DNA from: Elmis aenea
Lineage: Eukaryota > Arthropoda > Insecta > Coleoptera > Elmidae
Assembly (NCBI GenBank): GCA_947652605.1
Contig: OX393576.1
Span: 55,280,966 to 55,344,965 of the forward strand
DNA: 64,000 bases
Direction: 5' to 3'
Below are positions 10,859 through 23,900 of this stretch, one piece after another (position 1 is the stretch's first letter; each line of letters starts with the position of its first letter). The notes beneath the pieces are model-generated. The model had not been told where the DNA came from. It ran no database searches and worked only from the letters and a program-made list of their open reading frames with translations. The position numbers and the translations under genes were made by a program.

Positions 10859-11991
10859 AAGCTAGATCCACACCAAGCGAGCGAGCAAGAGCGAACGATG
10901 TTTTCTGCGAATGCTCAGGCGATGTGGACGCCTTTGTTAGTGAGCGAATCAGCGAATGTATGATCGCTCGCGCTCGGACTTGTTCCGTACGGTTGCGGTC
11001 ATTGAATAAAAAGATAAAGGAATGAGCGTTATAGCGATACTAAGTCGTCCAGGTTAGCCTCTCAATATGGCGGATGCATGTTTCCGCTTCTCAGTGGCGT
11101 ATCTAACATTTTTAAATATGTATTGATTAATGTAAATATTTGCTTTGTTTTGAATTGAGCCTCTTATTTACTTATTTATTTCTTGTTTCGTGGTTGAGGG
11201 AATTAAAAAAACGACAGCATATTTCAATATTTGGATTGTTTATTATGAGAGTTAAAAAATATGCTGTACACAAATGCACGCCACTGATATGACATACCAA
11301 TTTGACAGACCACATCAAATTTTCAATACATGATTACACTACAAAATATTAATGTCTACTTACCTATGAAACGTAATCTTTTAATCTTCAACATTTTTTG
11401 ACCTAGTAAGACTACAAGATCTGCAGCTAACCATTTTAGCACACAAAACCCTAAATTTCTTGACTGTTTGACCTGTCAAAACCGGCCGCCATCGGAGGCC
11501 ATTTATGTCGTAATTTCCGTCGCCGCCCAAACGCTGCAGTATAGTATTAAAAGCTCCTTCCTTTATCTTTTTATTCAATGGTTGCGGTACATCAAAGAAA
11601 GTTCATGCACTTGGTCGTTCAGTTTTGACGAGATTTTTGAATATTCAGATTATTGTGTTGGTGATTTGAGTGAGGGTGTTTAACACTGAGCTCGGTGGCT
11701 GGTTGGTAAGCAATCTAGCAAGTAAAATCGTGAGGTTGTGGGTTCGAATTCCGAGGCCGCCTGTCAACGTAGGGGTTTCAGGTGGTTTCCCCTACCTACT
11801 ATATGCAAATGCTGTGACAGTACTTCCACCTACCCTTACCTACCTTACATACAACACAAAGATCAACAACGAATATGACAATGATCGTCCGGTTTGGCCA
11901 AAGCCGAACATTTTTTTCAAACCACCAGCGAATGCGACCGAATGCTCGCTCTTGCATATTCTCGCTCGCTCGCTCGGTATGGATCCAGCTT
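10859..11991. mobile_element. TIR element with GAGCGAGC-rich ends
   Basis: Left end AAGCTAGATCCACACCAAGC then GAGCGAGC; right end complement AAGCTGGATCCATACCGAGC then GAGCGAGC. The TIRs are about 27 nt with three or four differences. A possible TA sits outside the left end (857-858); the right border is less clear. No transposase was recognised. A tRNA-derived SINE lies inside near the right end. Confidence 0.65.
11686..11915 (+). mobile_element. tRNA-derived SINE
   Basis: Pol III boxes as in a tRNA head: an A-box-like GTGGCTGGTTGG at 11695-11706 and a B-box GGTTCGAATTCC at 11741-11752, about 45 nt apart. The following sequence does not fold as an intact tRNA (no convincing acceptor stem), so this is a SINE head with an unrelated body. 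The 3' end is a guess. Confidence 0.55.
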
Positions 11992-13735
11992 AAAAGTCGG
12001 TTTAATAATAAGGGACGCTACTACTATGACTTACTAAAGTAGGAATTTTATAACGATTAAATTAAAATTAATTAGGTACATAAAACAAATTTTTACAACG
12101 TTGGTATTCTTATCAACCAGTTTATTACTTTTTAATGAGCAAGTAAATTTTTTACCGAGCAAAGCAGAATTTTTACCGAACAAGTTCATGAGTTAACCTA
12201 GCAAAGTGTATTTTTATTGAGCATAATAAAATTTAAAATAATGTAAATTACTGAGAAAAATAGTAATTTTACTGAGGAAACTAATTTTAAGGTGATGTGT
12301 AAAAAAAAATTAACCGAGCACTTAATTTGTTGCATGGTTACAACATAATACATATAATCTAGTGAAACAATTTTGAAATCAGAAGAAAGTTAGAGTCAAC
12401 TTTATAAAAATTTAAATATGACACCTTTAACAAATAAAAAAATTACTTACAATAAAAAAAAAAAAAAATCGACCTAGTAAAAACCGATGAAACTATTAAA
12501 TGAAGAACAAAATTTGCCGTTAAGACGTAGCAGAATTAATAAATTTTTATAAATATGACAGTTATAGCCAAAAAACGAAATTCAATTTTTAGATTTTGTC
12601 AGTCTTCATAAAGGTTTATAAAATTTAGCGACTTTACCAAATGTTATCTCCAATAATAAGCGAGATCCTAGTGGTTGCATTCGAGTTTGATTCAGTTTGA
12701 ATATGAATACTGCAACCTTTTGTTGCGATCTCTACTTTTGAGTTGTTTTTCCATCGGATTATGTTGGCAAATACAAAAGTAAAATAATAATCCAGATTTT
12801 ATAATAAGTCTGTTTAATTTTAGTACTTAAGCAACTTTAACAAAGAATGTGTTGATAACAAATCATTTAAAAAAAGATTTTGATAGCATTTTTTTAAAAC
12901 AATTCTTTTAAAACAAATTCTTAAACAATTTAGAAACTATAAAGTATTAACTTAGTTCACTAAATTATCCTAGAAACTTAAGTAATTTTAACTACTTACC
13001 TGGCAAAGAACTTAATAGGCATGAAAATAAAAAACTTGAAGCCATATTTTTCAATTAAAACACGTTTTCTGCTTCTCTCAGTACATAAGTAATGACACTA
13101 ACACTACCTAAAATTTGGGTAAGTATTCTTTCAATCAAATGTTGGGGGAACAAAGTTTATGAGCGTCAACAAGTGCCGATTTGTGGAATGAGTTATGCGG
13201 TGCTTTAAAAGGAGAAATTTGATGTACCTACTCTTAACGTACTCGGTTGATTCCAGGTTACGTAATTACATAAAAGAAGAGTATGTACCTTTTAATGTTA
13301 CACAGGTTACAAAATTAAACACGTTTCAATACAAAGTGTAATGAAAATAAGTGTCACAGGTGATGCCGAATCAACACTTTCCTTTTTTTTTAATATTTAG
13401 ATTGTTATTAAGATAGTTGAGGCGACGGAGATGTATTATTTGATGTTAATAAATCATGTACAAAAAACAATGCTATTAAGTAACTGGTGACTTTGGCATT
13501 TTAATATTCTATAGGAACTAATTTTAGGGCCTCTGTGGCTTACCGGTGATGACAATATGAGGTGGAGTTTCATGTTTCGTTATTGTATTTGTTATGTAAA
13601 GTTAACTTTAAATTTTGTTTGTTTAAAATACTTTTAAATTTAAATTTAAAATAGTTAACGATGTTTAGGACGTCTATTTAGTAAGCAATTTGGAACAGCG
13701 ATTTGTTTGAATTTGGTTTAAATAAATACAGAAAA
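11992..13735. other. AT-rich stretch, only a small hairpin seen
   Basis: No coding signal. Near 12660-12745 GGTTGCATTCGAG and GAATACTGCAACC form an imperfect hairpin. The 12120-12320 segment repeats 'ttaccgagcaaa'-like words loosely, perhaps an old degenerate tandem. Confidence 0.4.
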
Positions 13736-13935
13736 GTTTCAATTAACCGAAATTCGTTTAACCGAGGTTTCGATTATCCGAGGTTAATTTTTTAATAGTT
13801 GTATACAGTGTTACATGGCTAATTTAGTTAGGTAATATAAGAGTAAAAGAGTTGGTTAAACAAGGAAGATTGGGCAGAATTAAATAAGAAATTAAAAGAT
13901 CATAAAAAATCACCTAGTGTTGCTAACGTTATGAG
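13736..13935. mobile_element. Probable pogo/Tigger-type remnant
   Basis: Contains TTAACCGAAATTCGTTTAAC, then CGAGGTTTCGATTATCCGAG. AACCGAGGTTTCG words are typical of ends of pogo/Tigger-like elements. No partner terminus or transposase is readable. Confidence 0.3.
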
Positions 13936-14678
13936 CAAACCCCGTATAACTAAAAAATGACAACATTTTCAAAGTCAAATATGTTTTTGACTGTGACAGA
14001 TAGAAAAACGTTGTAATTAGATCATTTTGGGCCAATTTTACGCTGTGTGTGATGAAGACAATAATATTTTTTAAGTTCACTGGTTACACATAATACAGAC
14101 CAAATTTACATTTTCTTAATTGGCAACCATAGTTACCTGTAGACTTACCAAAAAGTCTTTTGATTTCAAAGATATGCAAGTTGTTGGATGTAATGTTAGT
14201 AGCTTTAGATAAAGATAAAAAAATTGTAAGTCTTTTAATAATCATGGAAACTCGAAAAATTTAAAATGAAGACTACTTTAAGATAAAATAATCGTTTTTC
14301 TTTTCGTAACCTTTACATAAAAAAACAGTGTAGCTTTCTACTTCTATCAAACACATACTAACACCATAGTATGTAATTTCTTCTTCATAAATTAAGCCAT
14401 AACTTTAAATATTTTTGGCACAAACTTTTACGATTGAAATAAGGTTGGCTGTAGTTTAGTGAAAAAAAAAACAAACATATATTTATTCATAGTCTTCTAC
14501 GATTTTTTTTTCAAGATTAACAGATCTATTTTTTATAAAAAAAATTACTTATACTACGTATATTAACCCATGTAATAATGAAATCAGAAAACTTTAAACT
14601 TTATTATAAGGCTAGTCGACAACGGTTACATTTAAAAAAGTATATAAGTTTGGTTTGTTTCTCGGTATCCCTTTAAAG

Positions 14679-15453
14679 CAGGGCATGAAACCGGTTTTTT
14701 AAACCGGTTTCAGAAACCGGTTAACCGTTATTTTTTTGTCAGAAAAAGTGATTTTTAACCGAAACCGTTATTTTGAAAGGCATAAAAAACGGTAACCTTT
14801 AACCAAAATAATAAAAAACCGGTTTTTTTAACATCTTTTTTTAATAAAAATTACGATGAAAAATACAAAATCTGTATTATATGCGATTAGTTTACCAGAA
14901 GTCATTACTGAACGCTTGATTGTACATCTATATATATAAAAGAGCTTGTTTGTGTGTTTGTTTGTTTGTTTGTTCGCTATAGAATCCTAGGTCCGTTGAC
15001 CGATCGGGACCAAATTTGGCACAGTTACTATTTAGGAGCCAACGGATCAAACGTCGTATAAAGAACGGCCGGAAATGCCCGGGAACGTCCGCCGAGCGCG
15101 AGCGCGGAGCGCCAGTAGTCTGTAATTGAACGTTTGGGAACGTCCGCCGGGAGCGAGCGCGAAGCGCGAGTAGTCTGTGATTGATAAAAGAGAATTGTAA
15201 TCACCCGTGCAACGCCTGGCAAATCGCCTAGTTTATTATAAAATTATAAATAATTAATATCTTTTCATACTTTGCATTCCTAATCTAAATAATTTTAAAA
15301 ACCGGTTAATTTAACCGGTTTTTTAAACCGGTTCATAATTTAAATCGGTTTCTTACACTAAACCGGTTTTTTACGAATAAAACCGGGTTATAAAAATAAA
15401 GTTCTCGATTTCGGTTAACCGTTAACCAAAATTTTTTTCGGTTTCGAGCCCTG
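14679..15453. mobile_element. hAT-like MITE rich in AAACCGGTT, interrupted by Helitron
   Basis: Ends CAGGGCATGAAACCGG and (complement) CAGGGCTCGAAACCGA. Flanks CTTTAAAG and CCTTAAGT match at 5 of 8 positions, a decayed 8-bp target duplication. AAACCGGTT recurs at both ends as subterminal repeats. Without the Helitron at 14927-15232 it is about 469 nt. A second truncated copy is at 26270-26600. Confidence 0.75.
14927..15232 (+). mobile_element. Non-autonomous Helitron (Helentron type) nested in hAT MITE
   Basis: Starts TCTATATATATAAAAGAG and ends GCCTGGCAAATCGCCTAGT, with T on each side, as Helentron-type elements do. Inside are a (GTTT)n stretch and a 2x repeat of about 50-55 nt (15081-15183) with GGAACGTCCGCCG and AGTAGTCTGT. 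The related MITE at 26270-26600 lacks this block, acting as an empty site and fixing the borders. Confidence 0.8.
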
Positions 15454-16199
15454 CCTTAAGTAGTAAAAAATTTTGGTATAATATTCAGAGTCTACGTTAA
15501 ATTATCTAAAAAGAATGTTTATACAACTTTTTGTGTTTAAAAATTAGAAAAAATGTGAAGAAAATTATTGTTATATTTTTATTAAATGTAAACTTTAAAA
15601 TTTCAGTAAAAATTGATTTTAGCACTTACACTCAAATTAAAACAAAAAGAAAAGAAATAAGACAAAAATTATTTTCACGTGAATATAATAAGGCTTGAGC
15701 AAAAAGCTGAATAAATTAAATAAATAAGTAAAGAAACGTTTCACATTTGTAAACAATTGGCTATTGTAAATCTTTATTATTGCACGTTATGCATGTTTTT
15801 GTTTGTATATATTGTCTTGACTTTGATTTTATTTCAATTCATTGCGAGATATGCATACAAATGTAATGAATAATATATACCGCCGACACAACTTTCACTA
15901 GGTCGTTCGTTGCCTTTCTATCGAACATACCGCGAACTATCTTATTGCCGTGATGTTGATGAGAAGACTAATTATTCTAACAAGGAGCAAACGATTTATT
16001 TCATCGGTAGTTCACTAAAGTGAACCATCCCCTCTGTAAAACAATGCGATACAAAACGTTAAGTAAAATGTTTTAGTACTAGAAAAAAACAAACATGGTA
16101 CTAGGCTATACGACTTCGTTTTTATTCATAAATTATATTTCCGCATTTTAATAGTTATTGAGGTTTTTTGATAAAGGTATTATGTTCGGTTCATTTTCA
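15454..16199. other. AT-rich intergenic DNA, nothing recognised
   Basis: No gene or repeat with clear limits. A somewhat less AT-rich patch at 15890-15990 (TATATA, then ACCGCCGACACAAC) looks promoter-like, but no exon follows on either strand. Confidence 0.35.
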
Positions 16200-16280
16200 G
16201 GGCCGGTTTTACCAATAAACGACTTTAGGCAATTGCCTAGAGACGCCAAGACACGGGGACGACAGCCTTACTCATGAAAA
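16200..16280 (+). mobile_element. Single hAT-type terminus
   Basis: CAGGGCCGGTTTTACC followed by a small hairpin (TTAGGCAATTGCCTAG). This resembles ends of hAT elements beginning CAGGGCCGG. The other end and target duplication were not found, so it is probably a truncated relic. Confidence 0.35.
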
Positions 16281-16411
16281 AAAAAACGAAATGATAAATT
16301 TGAAAAAATGTTAACAGATGCGGGAAACATCGCTAAGCTCTAATGAAGTGAATTACAAATAATAGCAAGGCGAATTACAAGTAATACTTAATCATTAAAT
16401 GTTCTGTTATA

Positions 16412-16690
16412 CAGGGTGTCCCAAATTCGAGTAAATGCATGGGGATCTCGCTTATCTTAAGAGCTACGAGGTCGGTTAAATTAGGGCAAAGTTGCTAAAT
16501 TCGATGCTCATTAATAATCCAAAGAGAAATTGGAAATATCCCAAACGGTATCCGAGAAAATTAGGAAAAACTGGAAAAAACTATTTTTGAAAATCGTCTA
16601 TAACTCCTTTGGAGTTATAAGCAACTTTTAGATCGGAATTGGCCGCCGTTAGTTGCTTATAACGCGAGCTCACTGTATATGTTTTACATT
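16412..16690 (+). repeat. TACAGGGTGTCCC repeat fragment
   Basis: Begins TACAGGGTGTCCCAAATTCG, as in the fold-back family ends, and continues for about 280 nt. Near 16610 CTCCTTTGGAG forms a small palindrome. No second terminus is clear. Confidence 0.45.
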
Positions 16691-17993
16691 CATAAATTAC
16701 TAATTAAACAAGTGTATTTTAAATTATTAAAATTGCTACTGATCACGATACGAAAACCTGTAACTGTTTTAATATTTTTACCAGAGATTTTCGATTAAGA
16801 AGAGATGAGTGATATTTAATTAGGAAATTGCTGTACCGAAATAAGCAGGCTTTACTGAATGTTCGCATCCTGTATGTAATCTAAATGCATTTTAATTAAA
16901 TTTAGTGCAAATCGACACAAATTTTGTCCCAGATGTCGCGAACTATCGGAGAGAGTCATTAGGTATCGATTTCGTAAATTTTTGGCCAAATTCCGAACAA
17001 ACCATTTGGCTTAAGTAGTCCAATGGGATAGAACGAAACTTCGGAATAAAATGGGAAAAAGTTGTGATTCAAGATTTTTGAAACATTTTGCATTTTGTTT
17101 CGTTTTAAAATAAACGATATTAATTATAAAAAAATAGCGCAAATAATTAATTACCCTAAAATAATAGTGTAGAAGAGAATGGCATGTCTTTGTTTAAACA
17201 AAATTTTAAGATTGTTTTGCTTCGGTTCAAACTTTAGCTAAAATTTTCTTCCAGTTATCCGACTAGGCCTAATTTTTTGCTTGATAAGTATTTAAACGCC
17301 AATCCCACCCAAAAATTTACAAAAATATACTCAATTGACTGTTGATCCGATCGCTGGCGACATCTTCAGCGAAATATTTCGAAATTTGCATTAAAAGCCA
17401 GTGCATGAGTTTTATTTCATTTTAAGCAGTTATAATAACAAAGAAGGGCCGTCTTGAAGTAACAGTAGAAGGAAATGTATTAGTGTTAATTAATAAAATC
17501 ATATTTAAATCAGAACGATAGGTATTAATTTTATAAATTCAAATGTTTATAAGGATTTGCCGGTTAAAATTTGTTCATTTGCTGCTGGACGTTTGGGTAA
17601 ATCCCCAAAAACATATTACATTTTTTTGCCTGGGGGTGTCAGATATTCTTACGCCGGTTCGGTTCATATTGATCTGTAAGTTTAATCACTGATCACGGAG
17701 GGGTGAACTCGCGTATCCGCGTGAAGTTTTTCATACATTTAACCAGTTGGAAACGGATTTTTAGTGTGCACAGATTTTGCAGAAATTTTACTTTTTTTCC
17801 ACTCTCAATTGGCTTTTACACCGGTGCATCACTCAATCACCACAACACATCGATCACTAGATCAGAACAGAAGAACCCTTATACAACTGATTGTGCAAAC
17901 AAAATAACAAACAGCAATTGTTAAAATTTTTATGCAACAATTTATACAAAAATAAAATTATATTAACAAGATATCCATAACAATTAAAATAAA
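16691..17993. other. AT-rich stretch downstream of lipase 2, no gene
   Basis: Includes the 3' flank of lipase 2. Short frames have no domain, and I see no terminal repeats. Confidence 0.4.
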
Positions 17994-20900
17994 TTAATAA
18001 TAATAAGAAAATGGCGAGACCGACCTTGTTGTTAAATAAAAATTACCGCGGGCCCTAAAAAAATTTAATCACTTTATATAATAATAAAAAAATACTTTAT
18101 ACGTACGTATTTGATAAAGAATAACCCATGTTGACTGGTTCTTCATAGGGATCGCAGTTTCCTATTAAATAATCTTTCCAGTTATTGCAACTTATAGCCG
18201 GAAATGCGTATTCGTTTATAACGGATTCCGCGTAGAACATGTACGATCTCCAGTGACTGCAGAACACTGAAATACATTTTAGACATTTTTTAAATTTCTT
18301 TAAAGGTTGTCGGAAATATTTTATTATAATTTATACCTCTGCCTACTTGCATAAAATGTCTGCGTGTATTTAACACTGTGTTTATTTATTTATTTATTTA
18401 TTAAATTACACCCAACAGGGGTAAACCCCAATCATAGGGCGATATACAATAATATAGTATACGTAATAATAAATGTAACATTATAGGTACTATAAATGTG
18501 TGCATTAAGAAAAATCAATTAACAGCCAAAACATTAAAAAAAATATTACAAATAAATATATGTGCATTAATTAAAACAAAAATAAATCATATTGAACTGG
18601 TGCACGTAAAATCAGTAAAGCTTTGTTTTTGAAAGTTGAAACACTACAATTATAAAAAATATCAATGTCTGAAAAAATATTTGCCACCTTACACATTCTG
18701 TACAAAGCGCATTGACTTTCATTTGTTAATGAAAATGTGAAACAGGTGTCTTTGGGCTGCATAAAACGATTCTTTAAGTGTATTGGCAATGTTCAGCTTC
18801 ACTTATATCAGTTTTCCGAAAAGGACGCAAATGGTTGATCGCTTGTTGAATTTTATGCTTAAAAACTGTTTCTTGCAAAAGGGTTTACGCTAAATAAATA
18901 TATAGCACAAGTATAAATTTTAAATTATTGTATAATGAAATAGAGTTTACTATAAGAACTAAAATATTTGGGAAATATTTCAACACTAATGCATGGTTGA
19001 AAGGAGTAGCTATAAAGTTTAACTTGGTAACTAAGCAACAATTATCGTATACGTGGTGCTACCCAAAAGTGCCCGGAATTTATTACTCAAAATTACACAT
19101 TCAAAAATACTTTTTTTCAAAGCAACCGCCTTCTGCATAAATCCATCGGTCCTAGCGCGATTTTAATTTGCGTAAACACTGCTGGGAGTCATTTTCCGTC
19201 AGCCTCTTTATCACGCTCTGCAATACGTCTTGAATCACTTTTACGCTATCAAATCGTTTCTTCTTGAGCTCCCATTTTCATTTTGGGGAACAAAAAAAAA
19301 CGCTGGGGGCTAAGTCGGGAGAACAAGAAAAATGGGTAATGACAGTCGTGTTCGTAGAAACCAAAAACTTACGTACAGTGAGTGACGAATGTGCTGGTAC
19401 ATTGTTCTCAAAGCCGCCCCAAGTTCCAACATAAGTTCTTCAGACAAAATTCGCTGACAAGTCCTGTATTACAAACCTAAACGTTCACAAAGAATGTGAA
19501 TTGTTTGCCGGCGACCTTCACGAATGTTTTCATGAATTTTGGCGATGTTTGCGTTTGTGATGCCAGTTGAAGAGTGCCTAGAACGTTCGTCATCTTCAAC
19601 GGATGCTCTGCCGTTTTAAAAACGCCTAAACCATCTCAGGTTTGAGTCTGATCTAAAGCTTCATCATCAAAAGCTTGTTTCAGCATTTGGTGTATCTCAG
19701 CCGCTGTTTTACCGAGTTTAAAACAAAATTTATCACAACCTCTTTGGTCCTTCAAGTCAGTCATGTCGGCAATCGCGAAACCCCAATAACATCACCTCAC
19801 AAAGTCGCACAATGTAAACAAATGCGATATTCCACGGCAACAAAAAGTGCTAGACGGATTCATTAGTAGAGGTCTTGCGAAGTAAACTAAACCGCGAAAT
19901 GCGCAAAAAGAGGGGATGGAGGTTGAAATGTAAACCTTTCTAAAAACGTTAGGTTTTAGTCAAATTAACCTCACAATTATAACCCCGCTGTTGAAATAGA
20001 CGCATGTTTTTAGGTGGCGCAGTAATTAACGCTGTAGACGAGTTTTGGTTTCTGCGTCACAGTCCACTTTAGTTCGAAGGAGGTCTAATACTAGAGTCTA
20101 GAGTCTAGACTCTTCTAGAGGCTAGGCCTAATGGCGCAGTTCTGTACCACACTGCTCTTAAGTTGGACGTTTTGATTTCGGAACTTTTGGGTAGCACCAG
20201 GTACTATGGAGCGACGTGTGATGCCTCCCTTAACTTTTAGCCGTCCAACTGGACTTACATCAGTTTAATATGAAATCGAGGAAAAGCAATTAAGGGGCTT
20301 CAAAAAACATGTGTAAACAGAATACCTAGAGCACCTTATCAAACAAAACCAGGGAAAAATCAGAAAAACTAATTAGGAAGTAAACGAAATTATGTAAACA
20401 CTTACAATGTTCAAGTACTGTGTCTGGATTACGCTTTCTTATCTCGGCTTTTGAACAGCCAGGTTGTGGAGAGATTCCTCGATTCGGCCAGAAGTCCGCA
20501 TGGCCAATTGAACGAGGATAACCAAAAATACCAGCATCGGTATGGATCACATCAACGAACTCTGCATCATCCCTATCAAGTTTTAAACTCTTTGGAAGTT
20601 TGTTAAATAATGGACCAGCTGGGTCCAAACCTACAAACGAAAAAGCAATTTCATTACGAAGATACGGCAAATCGTATGGTTTCAGTTGGAAAAAAAAACG
20701 TGTCATAAGTATTGGTGATTTAATAAAAACAGTAAATGAGAGCTCACCTGTGATTCTAGGTACTCTTCCACTTTTAACGTTTGCTCCTGCCACACCTGCC
20801 ATTTGGGCTCCTAAACTCAAGCCTACTAAATGCAAAGATTCCAAGGGCATTCCTCTTGATACTAAATAATCTATAAAGACAGCTGAGTATTCACCAACAA

Positions 20901-23900
20901 TTCTGGTATTTCTTGCAGCAGTTAAATACCATGGACCTGCTTCTATTCTCTGGGCATTTAGGAAGATTATGTTATGTTGTTTTCTTTGTAAATATGCTGA
21001 AATATAAAAATTGGTATGAATTTAAAATCTACGGATGAATGTAAATAAGAAATTATGTAGGTAGGAAGTGAAAAAGAAATGAACGAACAAGAAATAAGAA
21101 ACACATTGAAACAGGACAGCGCAGGTTTTTCACACTATGTGTATCATCTTCAAAGTAGTCAGAAGTGACACACTTTCTCCAAATTTGCATAATTGTAAAA
21201 ATTCCCGATGAATCTTGATATTTAAAATGAACAATAAAGTAAAAGTTTATTTTGGAACCGATGTTTTAATTATATTGTGCAAAATATCTGTACAATTCCG
21301 AATGTTATTATTCCCCTTTTTTTGTTTTAATAAATCTTAACTTAATAAACGAGCGAGGTCTTGCAATACGAGTAGAACTTATGCCCGAAATCCTTAAATG
21401 AAGACAAAAGCAAGTGCCACTGCAGGATCCTTGTTATTGTCGCAAAAAAAAAGATTCCAGTGAGCCATCAGACAGTAAACACGTTTACGGAGCGAATTAT
21501 GCTCGCAAACCATGGTCTCACTGTACATACTTCCAGTGCCGTTTCTGAGTACTTGGCCGCCCGCGTGCTAACGTACGTTTCGCCGCCCCGGTAAACAAAA
21601 AAAATTGAAATAAAAAAATAAATAATTGTCGTTGCAAGTATTATCTTTAACAACATGTATACAAGTATACAGCGTCATTCAAAAAGTCTGCAACAAATGG
21701 GAAAAATTGTTATTATTGATTTCTCAAAAAAAATTATTTTTGATAAAAGTTGGTGCATGGTCTAAAACTAATTTTAGGATAAAAAAAGTTTAATAAAAAG
21801 TCATAGGACACTGGATTTTAAGGATTTTTTAAATATTTGCAAGAGCAAAGTGCCCTTATTTTATGAGATACAAAAACAATTTATAGGAAAAAGTTATTTA
21901 GAATCTCAAAATAAGGCTAGATTTAAATTTTGAAGATCAAATTCAAAATTTATTTTTTTAAGAAATTTTAACATTTAAAAAAGTCTGCAACAAATGGAAA
22001 GGTTTTTTATTATTGATTTCTCAGAAAATTTTATTCTTCATTAAAGTTGGTGCATAGTCTAAAACTAATTTTAAGATAAAAACAAGTTTGATAAAAATTC
22101 ATAGGACACTACATTTTAGCGATTTTTGAAATATTTGCAAGAGTAAATTGCCTTTATTTTAAGAGATACAAAAAAAAATTGTAGAATAAAGTTATTTAGA
22201 ATCTCAAAATAAGGCTAGATGTAAATTTTGACGGTCAAATTCCAAAATTACAATCAATACAACATTTTAAGCACTTTACTTTTGCGAATATTTCAAAAAT
22301 CGCTAAAATCTAGTGTCCTATGACTTTATTAAACTTTTTTTCATTTAAAATTAGTTTTGGACCATGCACTACCGTTTATCAAGAATATAATTTTTTGAGA
22401 AATCGATAATAAAAAACTTTTCCATTTGTTGCAGACTTTTTGAATGTTAAAATTTCTAAAAAATAAAAATTTGAATTTAACCTTAAAAATTTAAATCTAG
22501 CCTTATTTTGAGATTCTAAATAACTTTTTCCTATAACTTTTTTTTATATCTCCTAAAATAGGGGCACTTTACTCCTGCGAATATTTCAAAAATCATTATA
22601 CTCTAGTGTTCCATGACTTTTGATTGAAATTTTTTTCATCTTTTAATATTAGTTTTAAACCATGCACCAACCAAATCAATAATAAAATTTTTTCCCATTA
22701 GTTGCAAACTGTTTGAATGACTCTAAATTTGTCATTATGTGTAAGAGGGATTTTCAGCGCCATCTCTTTCGCCCTTGGCACTTGTCCCATTGCCAATTGC
22801 ATTGCTATCTACATTGCTACGGTACGGTATACAACCGCCGATTGAGTACATACATTTAATCGCAATCTTCACTCTCAAGTCGAAATTACCGAATAAGCAA
22901 ACTGGAGAGTGATTTACCCGTTTTTACAATTTTTTTTTAATAGTATGGGATTAAAATCTTTAATTCTTGATCATTTTTACATACTTTTTTTCAAACTAAT
23001 ATTTTATTTTCAATTCTTGTGAAACATTAAAGACCGCAAGGGCGGTATTTGGCCGCCCTCTAAATCGGCCGCCCACGTGCGGGGCACGCTTTCGCCCCCC
23101 GCCAGAAACGGCCCTGCATACTTCCAACATGATGGCGCGCCTCCCCATTTTAGTCACAGTGTAGACGAAATTTTTTACATACTCGGCAGAGGCGGTCCAA
23201 AAACTGGGCACCGAGGTCGCCAGCTCTAAACCCCCTTGATTATTGTTTTGGAATAGATGAAATCATTGGTTTATGCAACCAGGGCAGAAACTAGGAAGGC
23301 ATTACTCGATCGCATTATTAATGTTGCAGGTATGTAAGAAACAATCACCACCATTCACCATTCAATTCAACAAGCTACCCGAGCAGTAACAAACGAACTA
23401 CAAGATACATCGAAGTTGGCGGTGGTATTTCCAAAATTGTTCTTTAGCGTAATGTTATTTGTTCGATGTTTGTAATACATGTTTTGCAGTTTTTCACTTT
23501 TAAATTAGTCATTAGCATAATTAATGTAATAAGACCTAATGACTTCAGTAAAGTTGGGTTTACATTACTGATGTGAGTGGATCAACTCACATGAATTCAT
23601 GTGACATGAACGCCAAATGACCGTTTAAACCTTGTAATTCATGTCAGTTGATGATTTGAACGGAATCATTTAAATTGAATTGCAAGGTTTAGATAAGACG
23701 GTCATTTGGCGTTTATGTGCCATGAATTCATGTGAGTTGATCCACTCACATGACTAATGTAAACCCAGCTTTATGGTTGAGAATCGGACAAACACATTGT
23801 TTTATTTTTCTTATATTGGCATTCTGAACACCAATTCAAAATATTTCGCTTTTCTCCCGAAACACCCTGTATAAATGATGTAAGTTACGTAGTAAGTTAC

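Noticed and set aside
11686..11770. Intact tRNA gene
   Set aside because: A and B boxes are present, but no acceptor stem pairing closes the molecule, so I call it a SINE head.
13528..13575. tRNA or SINE head (CTCTGTGGCTTACCGGTGA)
   Set aside because: A-box-like only; no B-box GGTTCGA follows at the right distance.
18101..18106. Alternative end of lipase 2 by reading through the donor (stop after NTYV)
   Set aside because: The next exon at 17994-18054 supplies the family C-terminus (GNFYLTT..SPF) in the right phase, so splicing at 18107 is preferred.
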